From NCBI GenBank assembly GCA_034096865.1, contig JAWQFJ010020232.1, positions 1 to 20,485 on the forward strand: 20,485 nucleotides of DNA, written 5' to 3'. The first letter of the stretch is position 1. Every line of letters starts with the position of its first letter. This DNA is from Theodoxus fluviatilis (taxonomy: Eukaryota; Mollusca; Gastropoda; Cycloneritida; Neritidae). Both the position numbers and the translations under genes were made by a program. Under the pieces are notes generated by a model. It worked only from the letters and a program-made list of their open reading frames with translations, searched no databases and was not told the origin of the DNA. Positions 9,183-19,121 of this stretch are shown piece by piece.

Positions 9183-9405
9183 TGAATGAATGAATGAACG
9201 AATGAATGAACGAACGAACGAACGGACGAACGAACGAACGAACGTAGAAGGTTTTACGACCTATCAGCCTATGTAGGCTATGTAATTCCACTTCCCACAC
9301 AATCATTGCTGGCTGGAGAGACAGTAAGTCACACTTCTCCTAGTAATTTGCCTTTTATGACTCGCGTAAGGAAACGCGGTCAGTGTATTTTGAGCCCCGA
9401 GTCAC
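9183..9405. repeat. Dispersed hairpin repeat, group 2, copy 1
   Basis: A (GAAT/GAAC)n tract (9183-9244) leads into TTTTACGACCTATCAGCC, then TATGTAGGCTATGTAA, then CACACAATCATTGCTGGCTGG. The same order of words occurs after tetranucleotide tracts at about 11571 and 18470. Weaker similarity with the 18470 copy continues to a shared GTATTTTGA word near 9390. It resembles a SINE or LINE tail in reverse orientation with a (TTCA)n 3' end; this is inference. Confidence 0.65.
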
Positions 9406-9437
9406 AGTGGACTCATGCTTAATTTCCATTGATGAGG

Positions 9438-9900
9438 CTTAACTACGGGAACGCTGTATTGTACGGCATTCCATCAAAACACCTGGATCGACTCCAGGTC
9501 ATCCAGAACAGAGCAGCGCACCTCATCACTGCATGGAGGCAGAAAGGACTGTCGAATGACACCACTGCTCCACAAACTTCACTGGATTCCGGTTAGGCAG
9601 CATATAGCCTTCAGGATCCTCACTAAAACCTTTGAGTGCTGCCAGACCATTCCTACCGCCCCATTGTACCGGCAGCAGCTGCTCTCCCGACACTGCCCCC
9701 CTAGAAATCTGAGATCTGGTGCTTCTCATCTCCTCAGGGTGCCACCGACAAGGTCTTCGTCGGGGGATCGAGCTTTCCGCTCTGCTGCACCAGTCCTATG
9801 GAATCAACTGCCAGAGGCGTTGCGTCAGGAGCCAAAGCAGAAGAAGTTCAGAGGAAGCCTCAAGACGTGCCTTTTCCGCCAAGCGCGTCTTGCTGACTAG
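9438..9900 (+). pseudogene. C-terminal part of a CR1/L2-like LINE protein (LINE-C)
   Basis: Positions 9438-9545 encode LNYGNAVLYGIPSKHLDRLQ and IQNRAAHLIT. After a frame change near 9545, positions 9556-9897 encode TPLLHKLHWIPVRQHIAFRI, then PPRNLRSG, RVPPTRSSSGDRAFRSAAP, LWNQLPEALR and FRGSLKTCLF. This ordered set (LxYCNxLLYGIP, TPLLxxLHWLPV, R.LRS, DRAFsxaAPxLWNxLP, FxxxLKTxLF) is the standard tail of CR1/L2-like ORF2 proteins downstream of the RT. The RT itself is missing, so the copy is 5' truncated, as is usual for LINEs. A stop (TAG) at 9898 is close to the normal protein end. It cannot act alone. Confidence 0.92.
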
Positions 9901-10047
9901 GGGATCCTAGTCGATTCCTACTAGGGACATCCTAGAACCATGGAAAATTCGTAACATTTTTTTGTGTGTGCATGCGCCACTGAGCAGCCTTTGGGCTGAA
10001 AGTGCGCGCAATATTAGTACAGTATACAGACATATACATAAATGATT
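9901..10047 (+). other. LINE-C 3' UTR with a stem-loop
   Basis: The stop of LINE-C is followed by a stem-loop: GCGCCAC (9974-9980) can pair with GTGCGCGC (10002-10009) with one bulged base, and the inner CAGCC (9985-9989) pairs with GGCTG (9994-9998). An AT-rich stretch with ATACATAAATG follows. Such 3' stem-loops are common in CR1/L2-like elements. The exact 3' end of the insertion is not clear. Confidence 0.65.
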
Positions 10048-10735
10048 TAATGTCATGTATTGCAACCTCGCCTTCTTGTATCCCATTCCCTCGGCAGAAT
10101 CTCTGAGGCCAATGCTAGAGAGAACGACAAACCTCATTGGGGCAACAACAACCATCCGCAGTCACCAACATCAATAAAACATGGACATCGATATCGCTTA
10201 TACAAAGCCTGTAATACTCTGTCAAGCGCACTGTCAACATCAGCGTCAAGTGCTCCCCCCATTCACGGGTTCGTCGTGCATCTCATGCGTGCAGAGGAGG
10301 ATAAAGGCATGCAGGCGTCATGTTTTGTCACCTTGATCCCTTTGTACACGAGGAGCTGTCCACAGGACAAACATATCTCTCAGTAGCAAAATATTAACGA
10401 TGCTCTGGCTCCGCTATTGCGCACGGGGACTGGCTGCTGAAATGACACGCACGCTGAAAGCGTCAGCGTGGAACGTGTGGAATGGTCTCGTGTGCGAGTC
10501 CAGGTCCTTGGGCATGCCACAGTGACTTGATCGTGGTCTGAACGACTGAAATGGTTTCAGTCTTCTCAGCCTTCACAGCCTTTACAGATTTACGGTGTCT
10601 CAAAGAATGAAAGAGGGTGAACGCGAGGGGTCGTTGGTGTCTCCATGAGTGTCGCCTGAACTCAAATGGGCCGAGATGGCCAACCCCCAGAGCAGAGGGA
10701 AGGGTAGGCCAGACGGAAAGATGAGAGGGCCGAGG
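10048..10735. other. Unassigned unique sequence
   Basis: No recognised gene. A small hairpin, CACGCTG-aaagcgt-CAGCGTG, lies at about 10453-10473. Open frames reach 108 codons without known motifs. Confidence 0.5.
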
Positions 10736-10785
10736 GTGGGGGTGGGGGAATGGGTGGGTGGGGGGAATGGGTGGGTGGGGGGAAG

Positions 10786-10852
<67 letters not shown>
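10736..10852 (+). repeat. G-rich GGGTGGG repeat followed by (AG)n
   Basis: Two tandem copies of GGGTGGGTGGGGGGAA-like sequence precede 32 perfect AG units (10789-10852). Confidence 0.95.
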
Positions 10853-10857
<5 letters not shown>

Positions 10858-11100
10858 GTCAAAGGCAACAGGTTCACAAAAACGGGAGCCAGAAACTCAG
10901 TAGGGAAGCTTTGCACTCGGCTACATAATTATAAATTTACGAGTTTGGGTGCGCCGCACAGAAAGACTGCCTCGGAGTCATTGCCCTTCCCAGGTGCCAC
11001 CACTGTGGAAGCGAGACACCGGGAAGTGGACGACAAGATGTCGTCTTGGCAGGCAAAGCTGTCCCAAGGAGTCTAGTGCACGAGTTACACGCGACTCAAG
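10853..11100. other. Unassigned sequence
   Basis: No motif is recognised. It lies between the (AG)n array and the left terminal repeat of the MITE-like element. Confidence 0.5.
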
Positions 11101-11477
11101 CCCGTGCGAAGCCGGGCGCTAATTGGCCGCGAGACATAACTCATTTCGCGCGGTTTTTCGTTGGATGGCTACTCACAAATAGGACCCACTGTATCCTTGC
11201 GCGCTGCGTTTAGATACTGGCCTATTTATATATCAGATTGAGACATATTCTTAAGAAAAAAACTTATTCCTTTGCAAACTGTGAGCGTGAAGAACTTCTG
11301 TTTCCAAAATTTTCGCGGTGCCGAATTTCTAAACAGCCAATCTAAAAACAACCACGCGTGGAAAAAAGTGTACAACTGAGCTATATGATAGAATCAACAA
11401 AAGACGTATTCTGTATCATAGAGATGATTTGCGCACAGCTATGTTATACAATTAATCAGCGCCCGGCTTTACATGGG
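11101..11477. mobile_element. MITE-like element with terminal inverted repeats
   Basis: The left end CCCGTGCGAAGCCGGGCGCT (11101-11120) is the inverted counterpart of AGCGCCCGGCTTTACATGGG (11458-11477), with three mismatches in 20. Similarity continues inward at lower level (GAGACATAACT against the reverse complement of AGCTATGTTAT), giving imperfect inverted ends of roughly 50 bp. The interior is AT-rich with no coding frame, so this would be a non-autonomous DNA transposon moved by a transposase encoded elsewhere. I could not find a clear target-site duplication, so the exact ends and superfamily stay open. Confidence 0.7.
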
Positions 11478-11570
11478 ATTTAGACACGGTCCATGAGTTC
11501 AGACGAAACCATCCGGAACAAGACGGGAGAACTCCTAAGGTCAGTAAGCGATGTCCGTCCTTGGACAACG

Positions 11571-11720
11571 AGTGAATGGATGGACAGAATTATAAGTAAT
11601 GAATGAATTTAAATGAACGTTTACGGCCTATCTGCCTTTGTAGGTCATGTAAGGCCATAGACAGCACAATCAGTAGCGCTGGTTGAAGTAAAATCATTTC
11701 AAGTCCCTATATTTCCATTG
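11571..11720. repeat. Dispersed hairpin repeat, group 2, copy 2
   Basis: A short GAATGGATGG and ATGAATGAAT tract leads into GTTTACGGCCTATCTGCC, TTTGTAGGTCATGTAAGGCC, then CAGCACAATCAGTAGCGCTGG. This is the clearest copy of the group: GGCC...GCC...GGC-like...GGCC can fold on itself. Compare copies at 9183 and 18470. Confidence 0.7.
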
Positions 11721-11789
11721 GTATTCGCCTTGTACGAAGTGTATGCGGAGACTGCTGTGGGTCTATTCTTACAACCACCCAAGGGAGGT

Positions 11790-12160
11790 TCCTCGGATCA
11801 TGGCCTTCAGTTAATCCGGTAGAGGAAGGAATGGTCGTCTGTCCTCGGATCATGGCCTTCAGTTCCTCCTGTAGAGGAAGGAATGGTCGTCTGTCCTCGG
11901 ATCATGGCCTTCAGTTAATCCTGTAGAGGAAGGAATGGTCGTCTGTCCTCGGATCATGGCCTTCAGTTCCTCCTGTAGAGGAAGGAATGATCGTCTGTCC
12001 TCGGATCATGGCCTTCAGTTCCTCCTGTAGAGGAAGGAATGGTCGTCTGTCCTCGGATCATGGCCTTCAGTTCCTCCTGTAGAGGAAGGAATGGTCGTCT
12101 GTCCTCGGATCATGGCCTTCAGTTCCTCCTGTAGAGGAAGGAATGGTCGTCTGTCCTCGG
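11790..12160 (+). repeat. 52-bp minisatellite, seven copies
   Basis: Units start at 11790, 11842, 11894, 11946, 11998, 12050 and 12102, with a 7-bp partial eighth. Each begins TCCTCGGATCATGGCCTTCA and ends GGAATGGTCGTCTG. Copies 1 and 3 carry TTAATCC where the others carry TTCCTCC, so the left half shows a two-unit alternation. Copy 4 alone has GAATGATCG. The near identity suggests recent expansion. Confidence 0.97.
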
Positions 12161-13629
12161 TCGATCTCCACGCGCGTTTCTCTCCCTCCTAGAACTGTGG
12201 CATTGTCACGGTGTCGCAACGCCGTCTCTTTTTCAAAAGCCTGGACTTACATTGCAAAACTCATGTCGACTACTCAACTGCCAGCAGCAGCACTACCAGA
12301 CAGAGCAGCAGCAGCAGCAGCAGCAGCAGCATCAAGGGAATTATCTCTTTCGAATCCCCAGTTGTCAGATCACGCGGAAAGCCAGAATCTATTGCGGCGA
12401 CTCATGACACCATGCTGGTATCGATCAACACGCAATGCAATGTCACGGGGGAAAAAAGGGAGGAAGAAGCGTGTCGATCGACAGGAAGGAGCTGCTAGTG
12501 ACGGGAAGCGACTCATCAGCGTCGGCACGCCACGACAGTGCGCAGAGGTCTGTCGTTTCCTAGCTTCCAGTCACCACCCACGCCTCTCTGTCGCCCTCTC
12601 CCTCATGCATTCCACACTGGGAGTCTCGAAATGTCAGCTGCACGTCCTTCACCAGCGAGGAGACACACGTCACGGGGGTCCGTTCTGGCTGGTCCGTAAC
12701 TCCTACTCGAGGTCCGTGCATGCTTCAAAGCAGTCACAGTGAGGGCAAAGGTACGCAAAGAGGACAGAAAGGGGCTTGACTGTGGCTTTGAATCCACATC
12801 TTTCAAAAGGGCCTCACCGGTGCCGCTCACCTCACAAACACTGCCTGCTGCGAGAGCATGACTGTTATGTTCGCCGTGTAGAACAATCTGACGGGGACCT
12901 CCCAGCTGCCATGATCAAAAGAGAAGTTTTTGAGAGGCTTTGAAAGAGTCCTAGGCATTTCATATATATCTTTTAAACCACCATACACGCGTCTCCTATG
13001 CTGCACTTCACGACTCACACACACGCGCGCGCGCGCGCGCGTACACAGGGAGAAGATTCCATCCATTACTTCTCTTTCATGCTGACTGCCACTATTCGCC
13101 AGAGAGCGTTTTGCAGAAGAAAAAAAGAATATGCAAGAATTTTCCCCGTTTTTTGTGACGTGCTCGATCCCACTCCCTTGCCAGCCAGGATGGATACACC
13201 AGGGTTCTCCGCGCATTAACCCCGACCAGAGGCCTGACCTCAATCCACCCCTCCCTCCCTCCCCAACCATCCCGTGCCCCTCCCCCTCCTGGGCCCTTTG
13301 TCTCCGTCATCGCATCGACTTCAATTCAATTAGGCCCAGGCGCTGGAGAGCTCCGAAAGACAACGCCCACTACTCTACTCTGGCAAGTACCCCCTCGCTC
13401 CACCCCCCTACCCCCATCCCACCTCCGCCCCTGTCCCTTTTCAGCCTCCTCAGGAGCTGCTCGTGGCTGCTGCATCATGCCCACAGCGGGGAGGCAGACT
13501 GGAAAAGTGTTAAGGCCAGGCTGTCAACGAACGAGAGCCGAGAGAGGGCAGGGTGATTGGGAGAGGAGAAAGACAACAACTCGGGGGACAAGAGGTTTGA
13601 GAGGTGCGGGCTGGGGTGAGGTGATTGAT
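12161..13629. other. Unassigned sequence with (AGC)n and (GC)n tracts
   Basis: The stretch contains (AGC)9 at about 12304-12330 and an alternating ACGCGC tract at about 13018-13043. An open frame starts at 12143 and runs 199 codons with a poly-Ala run from the AGC repeat. Its start lies inside the minisatellite and no domain is visible, so it is probably not a gene. C-rich sequence lies at 13250-13440. No host gene is recognised. Confidence 0.5.
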
Positions 13630-13671
13630 TGAGTGAGTGAGTGAGTGAGTGAGTGAGTGAGTGAGTGTGTA

Positions 13672-13754
<83 letters not shown>
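13630..13754 (+). repeat. Compound (GAGT)n-(GT)n-(GA)n microsatellite
   Basis: About nine GAGT units, then about 13 GT units, then 27 GA units change from one to the next without spacers. The array ends 25 bp before the foldback element. Confidence 0.97.
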
Positions 13755-13756
<2 letters not shown>

Positions 13757-13779
13757 AAATTTGTTTTACAAGGGTAGTG

Positions 13780-14186
13780 AATGAGCGACTTTTTTGAAAA
13801 TTATCTCCCTTGCCGCCGCTTGGCGGCGCGTCGGCTCTAAGGGGCTTGGTTGGTACACAGGACAAATTCTTTCGCGTAGATTAGACCTGAGTGTTCGAGG
13901 TTTTTTAATTGTTTTCTTGCTGTCGCTTTCAAATCTGTTCACAGTACTAGGCTGGCTGGTTTACTTAGATGTGATTTTTTTTAATGCGTGCTAGCTGATA
14001 TTAGGTTTAGAGCTTGAATTTTCAATGATATTACGCTTACAACTCCAGTGTTCGAACCAATGAAAACCACGGAAAGAGATGGCCGTTTCGTTCCTTGCAT
14101 CTCATTGGCCAGCTTGTCATGAGGTCAGCCTGATCACGCGCTGACCTCATGACAGTTGTAAGCGGAAAAAGCGAGTTGTAAGCGTA
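13780..14186 (+). repeat. Left arm of the foldback
   Basis: It contains in order: a GCCGCC-GCTT-GGCGGC hairpin (13812-13827), a segment at 13966-14045 that recurs in the centre, a 15-bp palindrome pair (14115-14129 and 14140-14154) and two GTTGTAAGCG words 20 bp apart (14155 and 14175). Confidence 0.92.
14115..14154. repeat. Nested 15-bp hairpin inside the left arm
   Basis: TGTCATGAGGTCAGC and GCTGACCTCATGACA are perfect inverted copies around a 10-base loop. The mirror copy lies at 14282-14321 in the right arm. Confidence 0.93.
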
Positions 14187-14263
14187 GATGTGATTTTTTT
14201 AATGCGTGCTAACTGATATTAGGTTTAAAGCTTGAATTTTCAATGATATTACGCTTACAACTC
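14185..14263 (+). repeat. Central third copy of an arm segment
   Basis: The centre and its edges (79 bp) are a direct copy of the arm segment 13966-14045, from TAGATGTGATTTTTTT to GCTTACAACTC. It differs by two substitutions (CTAACTGA for CTAGCTGA; TTTAAAGC for TTTAGAGC) and one T. The right arm carries the same segment inverted at 14391-14469 and agrees with the left arm at both substituted sites. Confidence 0.9.
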
Positions 14264-14655
14264 GCTTTTTCCGCTTACAACTGTCATGAGGTCAGCGCGT
14301 GATCAGGCTGACCTCATGACAAGCTGGCCAATGAGATGCAAGGAACGAAACGGCCATCTCTTTCCGTGGTTTTCATTGGTTCGAACACTGGAGTTGTAAG
14401 CGTAATATCATTGAAAATTCAAGCTCTAAACCTAATATCAGCTAGCACGCATAAAAAAAATCACATCTAAGTAAACCAGCCAGCCTAGTACTGTGAACAG
14501 ATTTGAAAGCGACAGCAAGAAAACAATTAAAAAACCTCGAACACTCAGGTCTAATCTACGCGAAAGAACTTGTCCTGTGTACCAACCAAGCCCCTTAGAG
14601 CCGACGCGCCGCCAAGCGGCGGCAAGGGAGATAATTTTCCAAAAAGTCGCTCATT
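14250..14655 (-). repeat. Right arm of the foldback
   Basis: It is the reverse complement of the left arm, with its own GCCGCC-AAGC-GGCGGC hairpin at 14608-14623 and nested palindrome at 14282-14321. Confidence 0.92.
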
Positions 14656-14712
14656 AGGCAGTTTTGCCTTTCTTAGTTACATTCAGCCCTTGAGGCAAGA
14701 TATTCAAATGTG

Positions 14713-14715
<3 letters not shown>

Positions 14716-14767
<52 letters not shown>
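14716..14767 (+). repeat. (AG)n microsatellite
   Basis: Twenty-six perfect AG units, 60 bp to the right of the foldback. No gene is seen between it and the next array at 15023; that stretch is AT-rich. Confidence 0.98.
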
Positions 14768-14771
<4 letters not shown>

Positions 14772-15019
14772 TATAATTATCGCAAGAATTATACATGTAC
14801 AATTTCTTAAACATACTAAAATGGGTAGATAGTGTACCAGAGAAGCAAAATTTAAATATGGAACTTGAAGTAACCACAATGACATAAATACATAAAAAAC
14901 AATTTTCTAAACATCCAAATGTTAAAAACAAATAACATGCATGTAGGCCAAAGCCTCTTGGTGTACACTCCTTCCCCTACTCCCTCACCTCCAATCACCC
15001 GGAACCCCTCCAATAGTTC

Positions 15020-15022
<3 letters not shown>

Positions 15023-15068
<46 letters not shown>
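15023..15068 (+). repeat. (AG)n microsatellite
   Basis: Twenty-three perfect AG units. Confidence 0.98.
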
Positions 15069-15541
<473 letters not shown>

Positions 15542-15560
15542 GTCCCCTGCCTACATCCAC

Positions 15561-17380
15561 ACCCTCTTGTCTACACATCCATCCACGGTCTTGCTACACA
15601 ACCACTGTCTCCAGTCCACAAACAATTCCACTGCCTCCTCATTACACACACGTATCCACTATCTCCAGTATACACACGTATCCACTGTCTCCAGTCTACA
15701 CACGTATCCACCGTCTCCAGTCTACACATAAATCTACCTCTCCAGTCACCACACATATCTACTGTCTCCAGTCTACACACGTATCCACCGTCTCCAGTCT
15801 ACACATAAATCTACCTCTCCAGTCACCACATATATCTACTGTCTCCAGTCCACAAACAATTCCACTGCCTCCTCATTACACACACGTATCCACTGTCTCC
15901 AGTCTACACACCTGTCCACCGTCTGAGGTCTACACATAAATCTACATCTCCAGTCACCACACATATCCACTGTCTCCAGTCTTCACACGTATTCACTCTC
16001 TTCCGTCTACACATAAATCTACATCTCCAGTCACCACACATATCCACTGTCTCCAGTCTACACACGTATCCACTGTCTCCAGTCTACACACGTATTCACT
16101 GTCTCCAGTCTACACACGTATCCACTCTCTCCAGTCTACACACGTATCCACTGTCTCCAGTCTACACACGTATTCACTGTATCCAGTCTACACACATATC
16201 TACTGTCTCCACACATATCTACTGTCTCCAGTCTACACAAATATCTACTGTATCCAGTCTCCACACGTATCTACTGTCTCCAGTCTACACACATATCTAC
16301 TGTCTCCAGTCTCCACACATATCTACTGTCTCCATTCTCCACACGTATCTACTGCCTCCAGTCTACACACGTACCTACTGTCTCCAATCTACACACGTAT
16401 CCACTGTCTCCAGTCTTCTCACACATCTACTGTCTCCAGTCTCCACACATATCTACTGTCTTCAGTCTCCACACGTATCCACTGTCTCCAGTCTCAACAC
16501 GTATCCACTGTCTCCAGTCTACACACGTATCTACTGTCTTCAGTCTCCACACGTATCCACTGTCTCCAGTCTACACACATATCTACTGTCTTCAGTCTCT
16601 ACACGTATCCACTGTCTCCAGTCACCACACATATCCACTGTCTCCAGTCTACACACATATCCACTGTCTCCAGTCTACACACGTATCCACTGTCTCCAGT
16701 CTCAACACGTATCTACTGTCTCCAGTCTACACACATATCTACCGTCTCCAGTCTCCACACATATCTACTGTCTCCAATCTACACACACGTATCCACTATC
16801 TCCAGTCTACACACGTATCCACCCTCTCCAGTCTCCATTCGTATATACTGTCTCCAGTCTACACACATATCTACCGTCGCCAGTCTACAAACATATCTAC
16901 CGTCTCCAATCTACACACACGTATCCACTGTCTCCAGTCTACACACATATCCACTGTCTGCAGTCTACACACATATCCACTGTCTCCAGTCTACACACAT
17001 ATCCACTGTTTCCAGTCTACACACGTATCCACTGTTTCCAGTCTACACACGTATCCACTGTTTCCAGTCTACACACGTATGCACTGTTTCCAGTCTACAC
17101 ACGTATCCACTGTCTCCAGTCTACACACGTATTCACTGTTTCCAGTCTACACACGTATCCACTGTCTCCAGTCTACACACATATCCACTGTTTCCAGTCT
17201 ACACACGTATCCACTGTCTCCAGTCTACACACGTATCCACTGTTTCCAGTCTACACACGTATCCACTGTCTCCAGTCTACACACGTATCCACTGTCTCCA
17301 GTCTACACACGTATCCACTGTCTCCAGTCTACACACGTATCCACTGTCTCCAATCTCCACTGTCTCCAGTTTATACATGC
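15561..17380 (+). repeat. 26-bp minisatellite, about 1.8 kb
   Basis: Roughly 70 units of the type GTATCCACTGTCTCCAGTCT + ACACAC run for 1.8 kb. The left part is more diverged and carries longer periods: a distinctive block with CCACAAACAATTCCACTGCC occurs at 15607 and again at 15841, exactly 234 bp (nine units) apart, and a CATAAATCTAC variant recurs about every 77 bp (three units). The right part (17000-17350) is nearly homogeneous. Peptides of 26-residue period are artefacts. Confidence 0.96.
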
Positions 17381-17441
17381 ATCCCCTGTCATCAAATTGA
17401 AAACCCTGGCTGCTGGGATTTCTATGAACATGTCCACGGTC

Positions 17442-17451
17442 CACACACACA

Positions 17452-17501
<50 letters not shown>
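17442..17501 (+). repeat. (AC)n microsatellite with one AT interruption
   Basis: About 30 AC units with a single CATAC break near 17457. With the array at 15429 it brackets the 26-bp minisatellite. Confidence 0.97.
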
Positions 17502-17503
<2 letters not shown>

Positions 17504-17684
17504 CATGCCATGCAATGGGATCGAACAACACTGACCCCGATCGAGCTAGACTAGTAATAACCCCGGAAAGAAGACACAAAGGCAGACGCAAATAGTTAGA
17601 CAAAGAAACAAGGACAGAAATAACAGTATGCAACATTTAAGCTGAATGCCGCCATTCTGTGACGGAATATCCCTCCCCCAACCT

Positions 17685-17686
<2 letters not shown>

Positions 17687-17729
<43 letters not shown>
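17687..17729 (+). repeat. (CT)n microsatellite
   Basis: About 21 CT units. Surrounding sequence (17502-17868) shows no recognised gene. Confidence 0.97.
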
Positions 17730-17732
<3 letters not shown>

Positions 17733-17866
17733 GTCTTTTTCTCTCATAATCATATATCAATGCATAATTCAGATGATCATGCTAAATGTCTGCTGTTATA
17801 CAAGTCTGTACCCTTGAGACGTGTCTCTGACCTACCAATAAGAACAGTCTGAACTAACTATCCCCC

Positions 17867-17868
<2 letters not shown>

Positions 17869-17928
<60 letters not shown>

Positions 17929-17965
17929 CCTCCCTCCCTCTTTCCCTCCCTCCCTCGCTATCCCA

Positions 17966-18006
<41 letters not shown>
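17869..18006 (+). repeat. (TC)n-(CCCT)n-(CT)n compound array
   Basis: About 28 TC units, then CCCT units to about 17956, a short unique piece (GCTATCCCACCCCA), and about 17 CT units. Sequence from 18007 to 18210 shows nothing recognisable. Confidence 0.97.
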
Positions 18007-18009
<3 letters not shown>

Positions 18010-18210
18010 GACCACAAGTATCATCTTCATCAACATCCCAGCGCCCCGATGCTCTAGACTGCGAGCGGCTTCACATTTGCCATTTACCTGGCATCACAGA
18101 GATTACCAGTGGTACCCGCGCCCTTTCTGAATCCGCCCTGCATGACGGCAGCTGCCTCCCCCACAGTCTACAGACGCTTCCCCCACCATTGGGCAGGACT
18201 CACAGCTGAT

Positions 18211-18290
18211 AGGATGGATGGACCGTAGGATGGATCTTAAGGGCTTTTCAGCCATGAGGGCTATATAATGCCTCAACGTACAGCTGTGTG
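18211..18290. repeat. Dispersed hairpin repeat, group 1, copy 3
   Basis: GGATGGATGGACC and GGATGGATC lead into TTAAGGGCTTTTCAGCCATG, then AGGGCTATATAATGCCTCAACGT. It aligns with the copy at 3498, which has GCTATATAAGGCCACAACGT. Confidence 0.65.
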
Positions 18291-18318
18291 AGACACCAAA
18301 GCACGAGTGAAAAGGTAA

Positions 18319-18352
18319 ACTGATGGATGGATGGATGATTGGATAATGATGT

Positions 18353-18385
<33 letters not shown>

Positions 18386-18461
18386 CGACGACGACGACAC
18401 GTCGACGACGACGACGACGACGATGACGACGACGACGATGTCAATGATGATGATGACGATT
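18319..18461 (+). repeat. (ATGG)n then (GAT)n and (GAC)n trinucleotide array
   Basis: ATGG units give way to about 10 GAT units, then GAC units interrupted by ACACGT, then mixed GAC and GAT units to 18461. It forms the tetranucleotide/trinucleotide front of the next dispersed repeat copy. Confidence 0.93.
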
Positions 18462-18469
18462 ATTGAAAG

Positions 18470-18714
18470 CTGATGGAATTTTACGGCCTAACAGTCTTGA
18501 TTGGTTACGTCAAGCCATTGACCACAAAATCTCTAGAGCTGGTTAGAGTTAGATTAATTCTTCTGTTATGTTTGTTTTTTCTTGGTGTTTTAAAAAAGGT
18601 TGCTTGCGCATCAGGTATCCTTGTTTTTCTATTTTGCCCGAGTATGGGTTTTTGCTCTCGCCGTGAGAAACAGGCTGAACCTCATGGCCTGACCCAGCGT
18701 ATTTTGAAACCTCA
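18470..18714. repeat. Dispersed hairpin repeat, group 2, copy 3
   Basis: GGAATTTTACGGCCTAACAG leads to GTCAAGCCATTGACCACAAA and CTAGAGCTGGTTAGAG, in the same order as the copies at 9183 and 11571. A later GCGTATTTTGAAACCTC (about 18696-18712) resembles GTGTATTTTGAGCCCC near 9385. This copy is the most diverged in the core and seems the longest. Confidence 0.55.
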
Positions 18715-19121
18715 TTAGCAAAAGACCTTCATTACACTTCAGTCAAATGTCCTGGTTTTTCGTCGTTTCCAAATTGCATAGGTAGACCCGGTGAGGCTAT
18801 TCGCTGAATCCTAACCTACAGTGGGTATGGTGGTCAAACGGACGGGCGGAAAGACGTTTTAAAAAATGACAAACTTACACAATGGCAGATGGTCAGGCAG
18901 ACGGACCGAAACAAACAAACAAACAAACAAAAACAAGGCAATCAATCGGAGAGAGGGACAAATAGACAGATGGACTAATAAACTCATTGACGCATGGAGA
19001 CAAGCAATTGTTGATGGACAAACGACCTCACGGACAAAGAAACAAACACATGAATGAAATATGTTTGCATAGGGTTGGCGATGAGCACGCATGCAGGCAC
19101 ACGGCTACACCCACACATGAA
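18715..19121. other. Unassigned sequence with degenerate tetranucleotides
   Basis: A short (AAAC)n tract at about 18909-18930 and scattered GACAGATGG- and GACAAA-type words suggest a decayed tetranucleotide array. No gene is recognised. Confidence 0.55.

Larger units (their letters stand above)
13780..14655. mobile_element. Long nested foldback (palindromic) element
   Basis: Two inverted arms of about 407 bp (13780-14186 and 14250-14655) are almost perfectly complementary over their full length, with a few substitutions and one 1-bp length difference visible. They flank a 63-bp centre. Outer ends read AATGAGCGAC and GTCGCTCATT. There is no coding frame and no known transposase. This matches foldback elements or long-TIR non-autonomous DNA transposons in form, but I found no clear target-site duplication and do not recognise the family. 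It could also be a local inverted duplication. (GA)n arrays lie on both sides. Confidence 0.88.

Noticed and set aside
12143..12742. 199-codon frame with a poly-Ala run
   Set aside because: It starts inside the 52-bp minisatellite, and the Ala run is just (AGC)n. No domain, partner exon or homology is visible.
13780..14655. Bacterial-type insertion sequence or integron-like element
   Set aside because: It has no transposase or integrase frame, and the surrounding DNA is clearly eukaryotic.
15561..17380. CRISPR-like short repeats
   Set aside because: The 26-bp units are contiguous and have no spacers.
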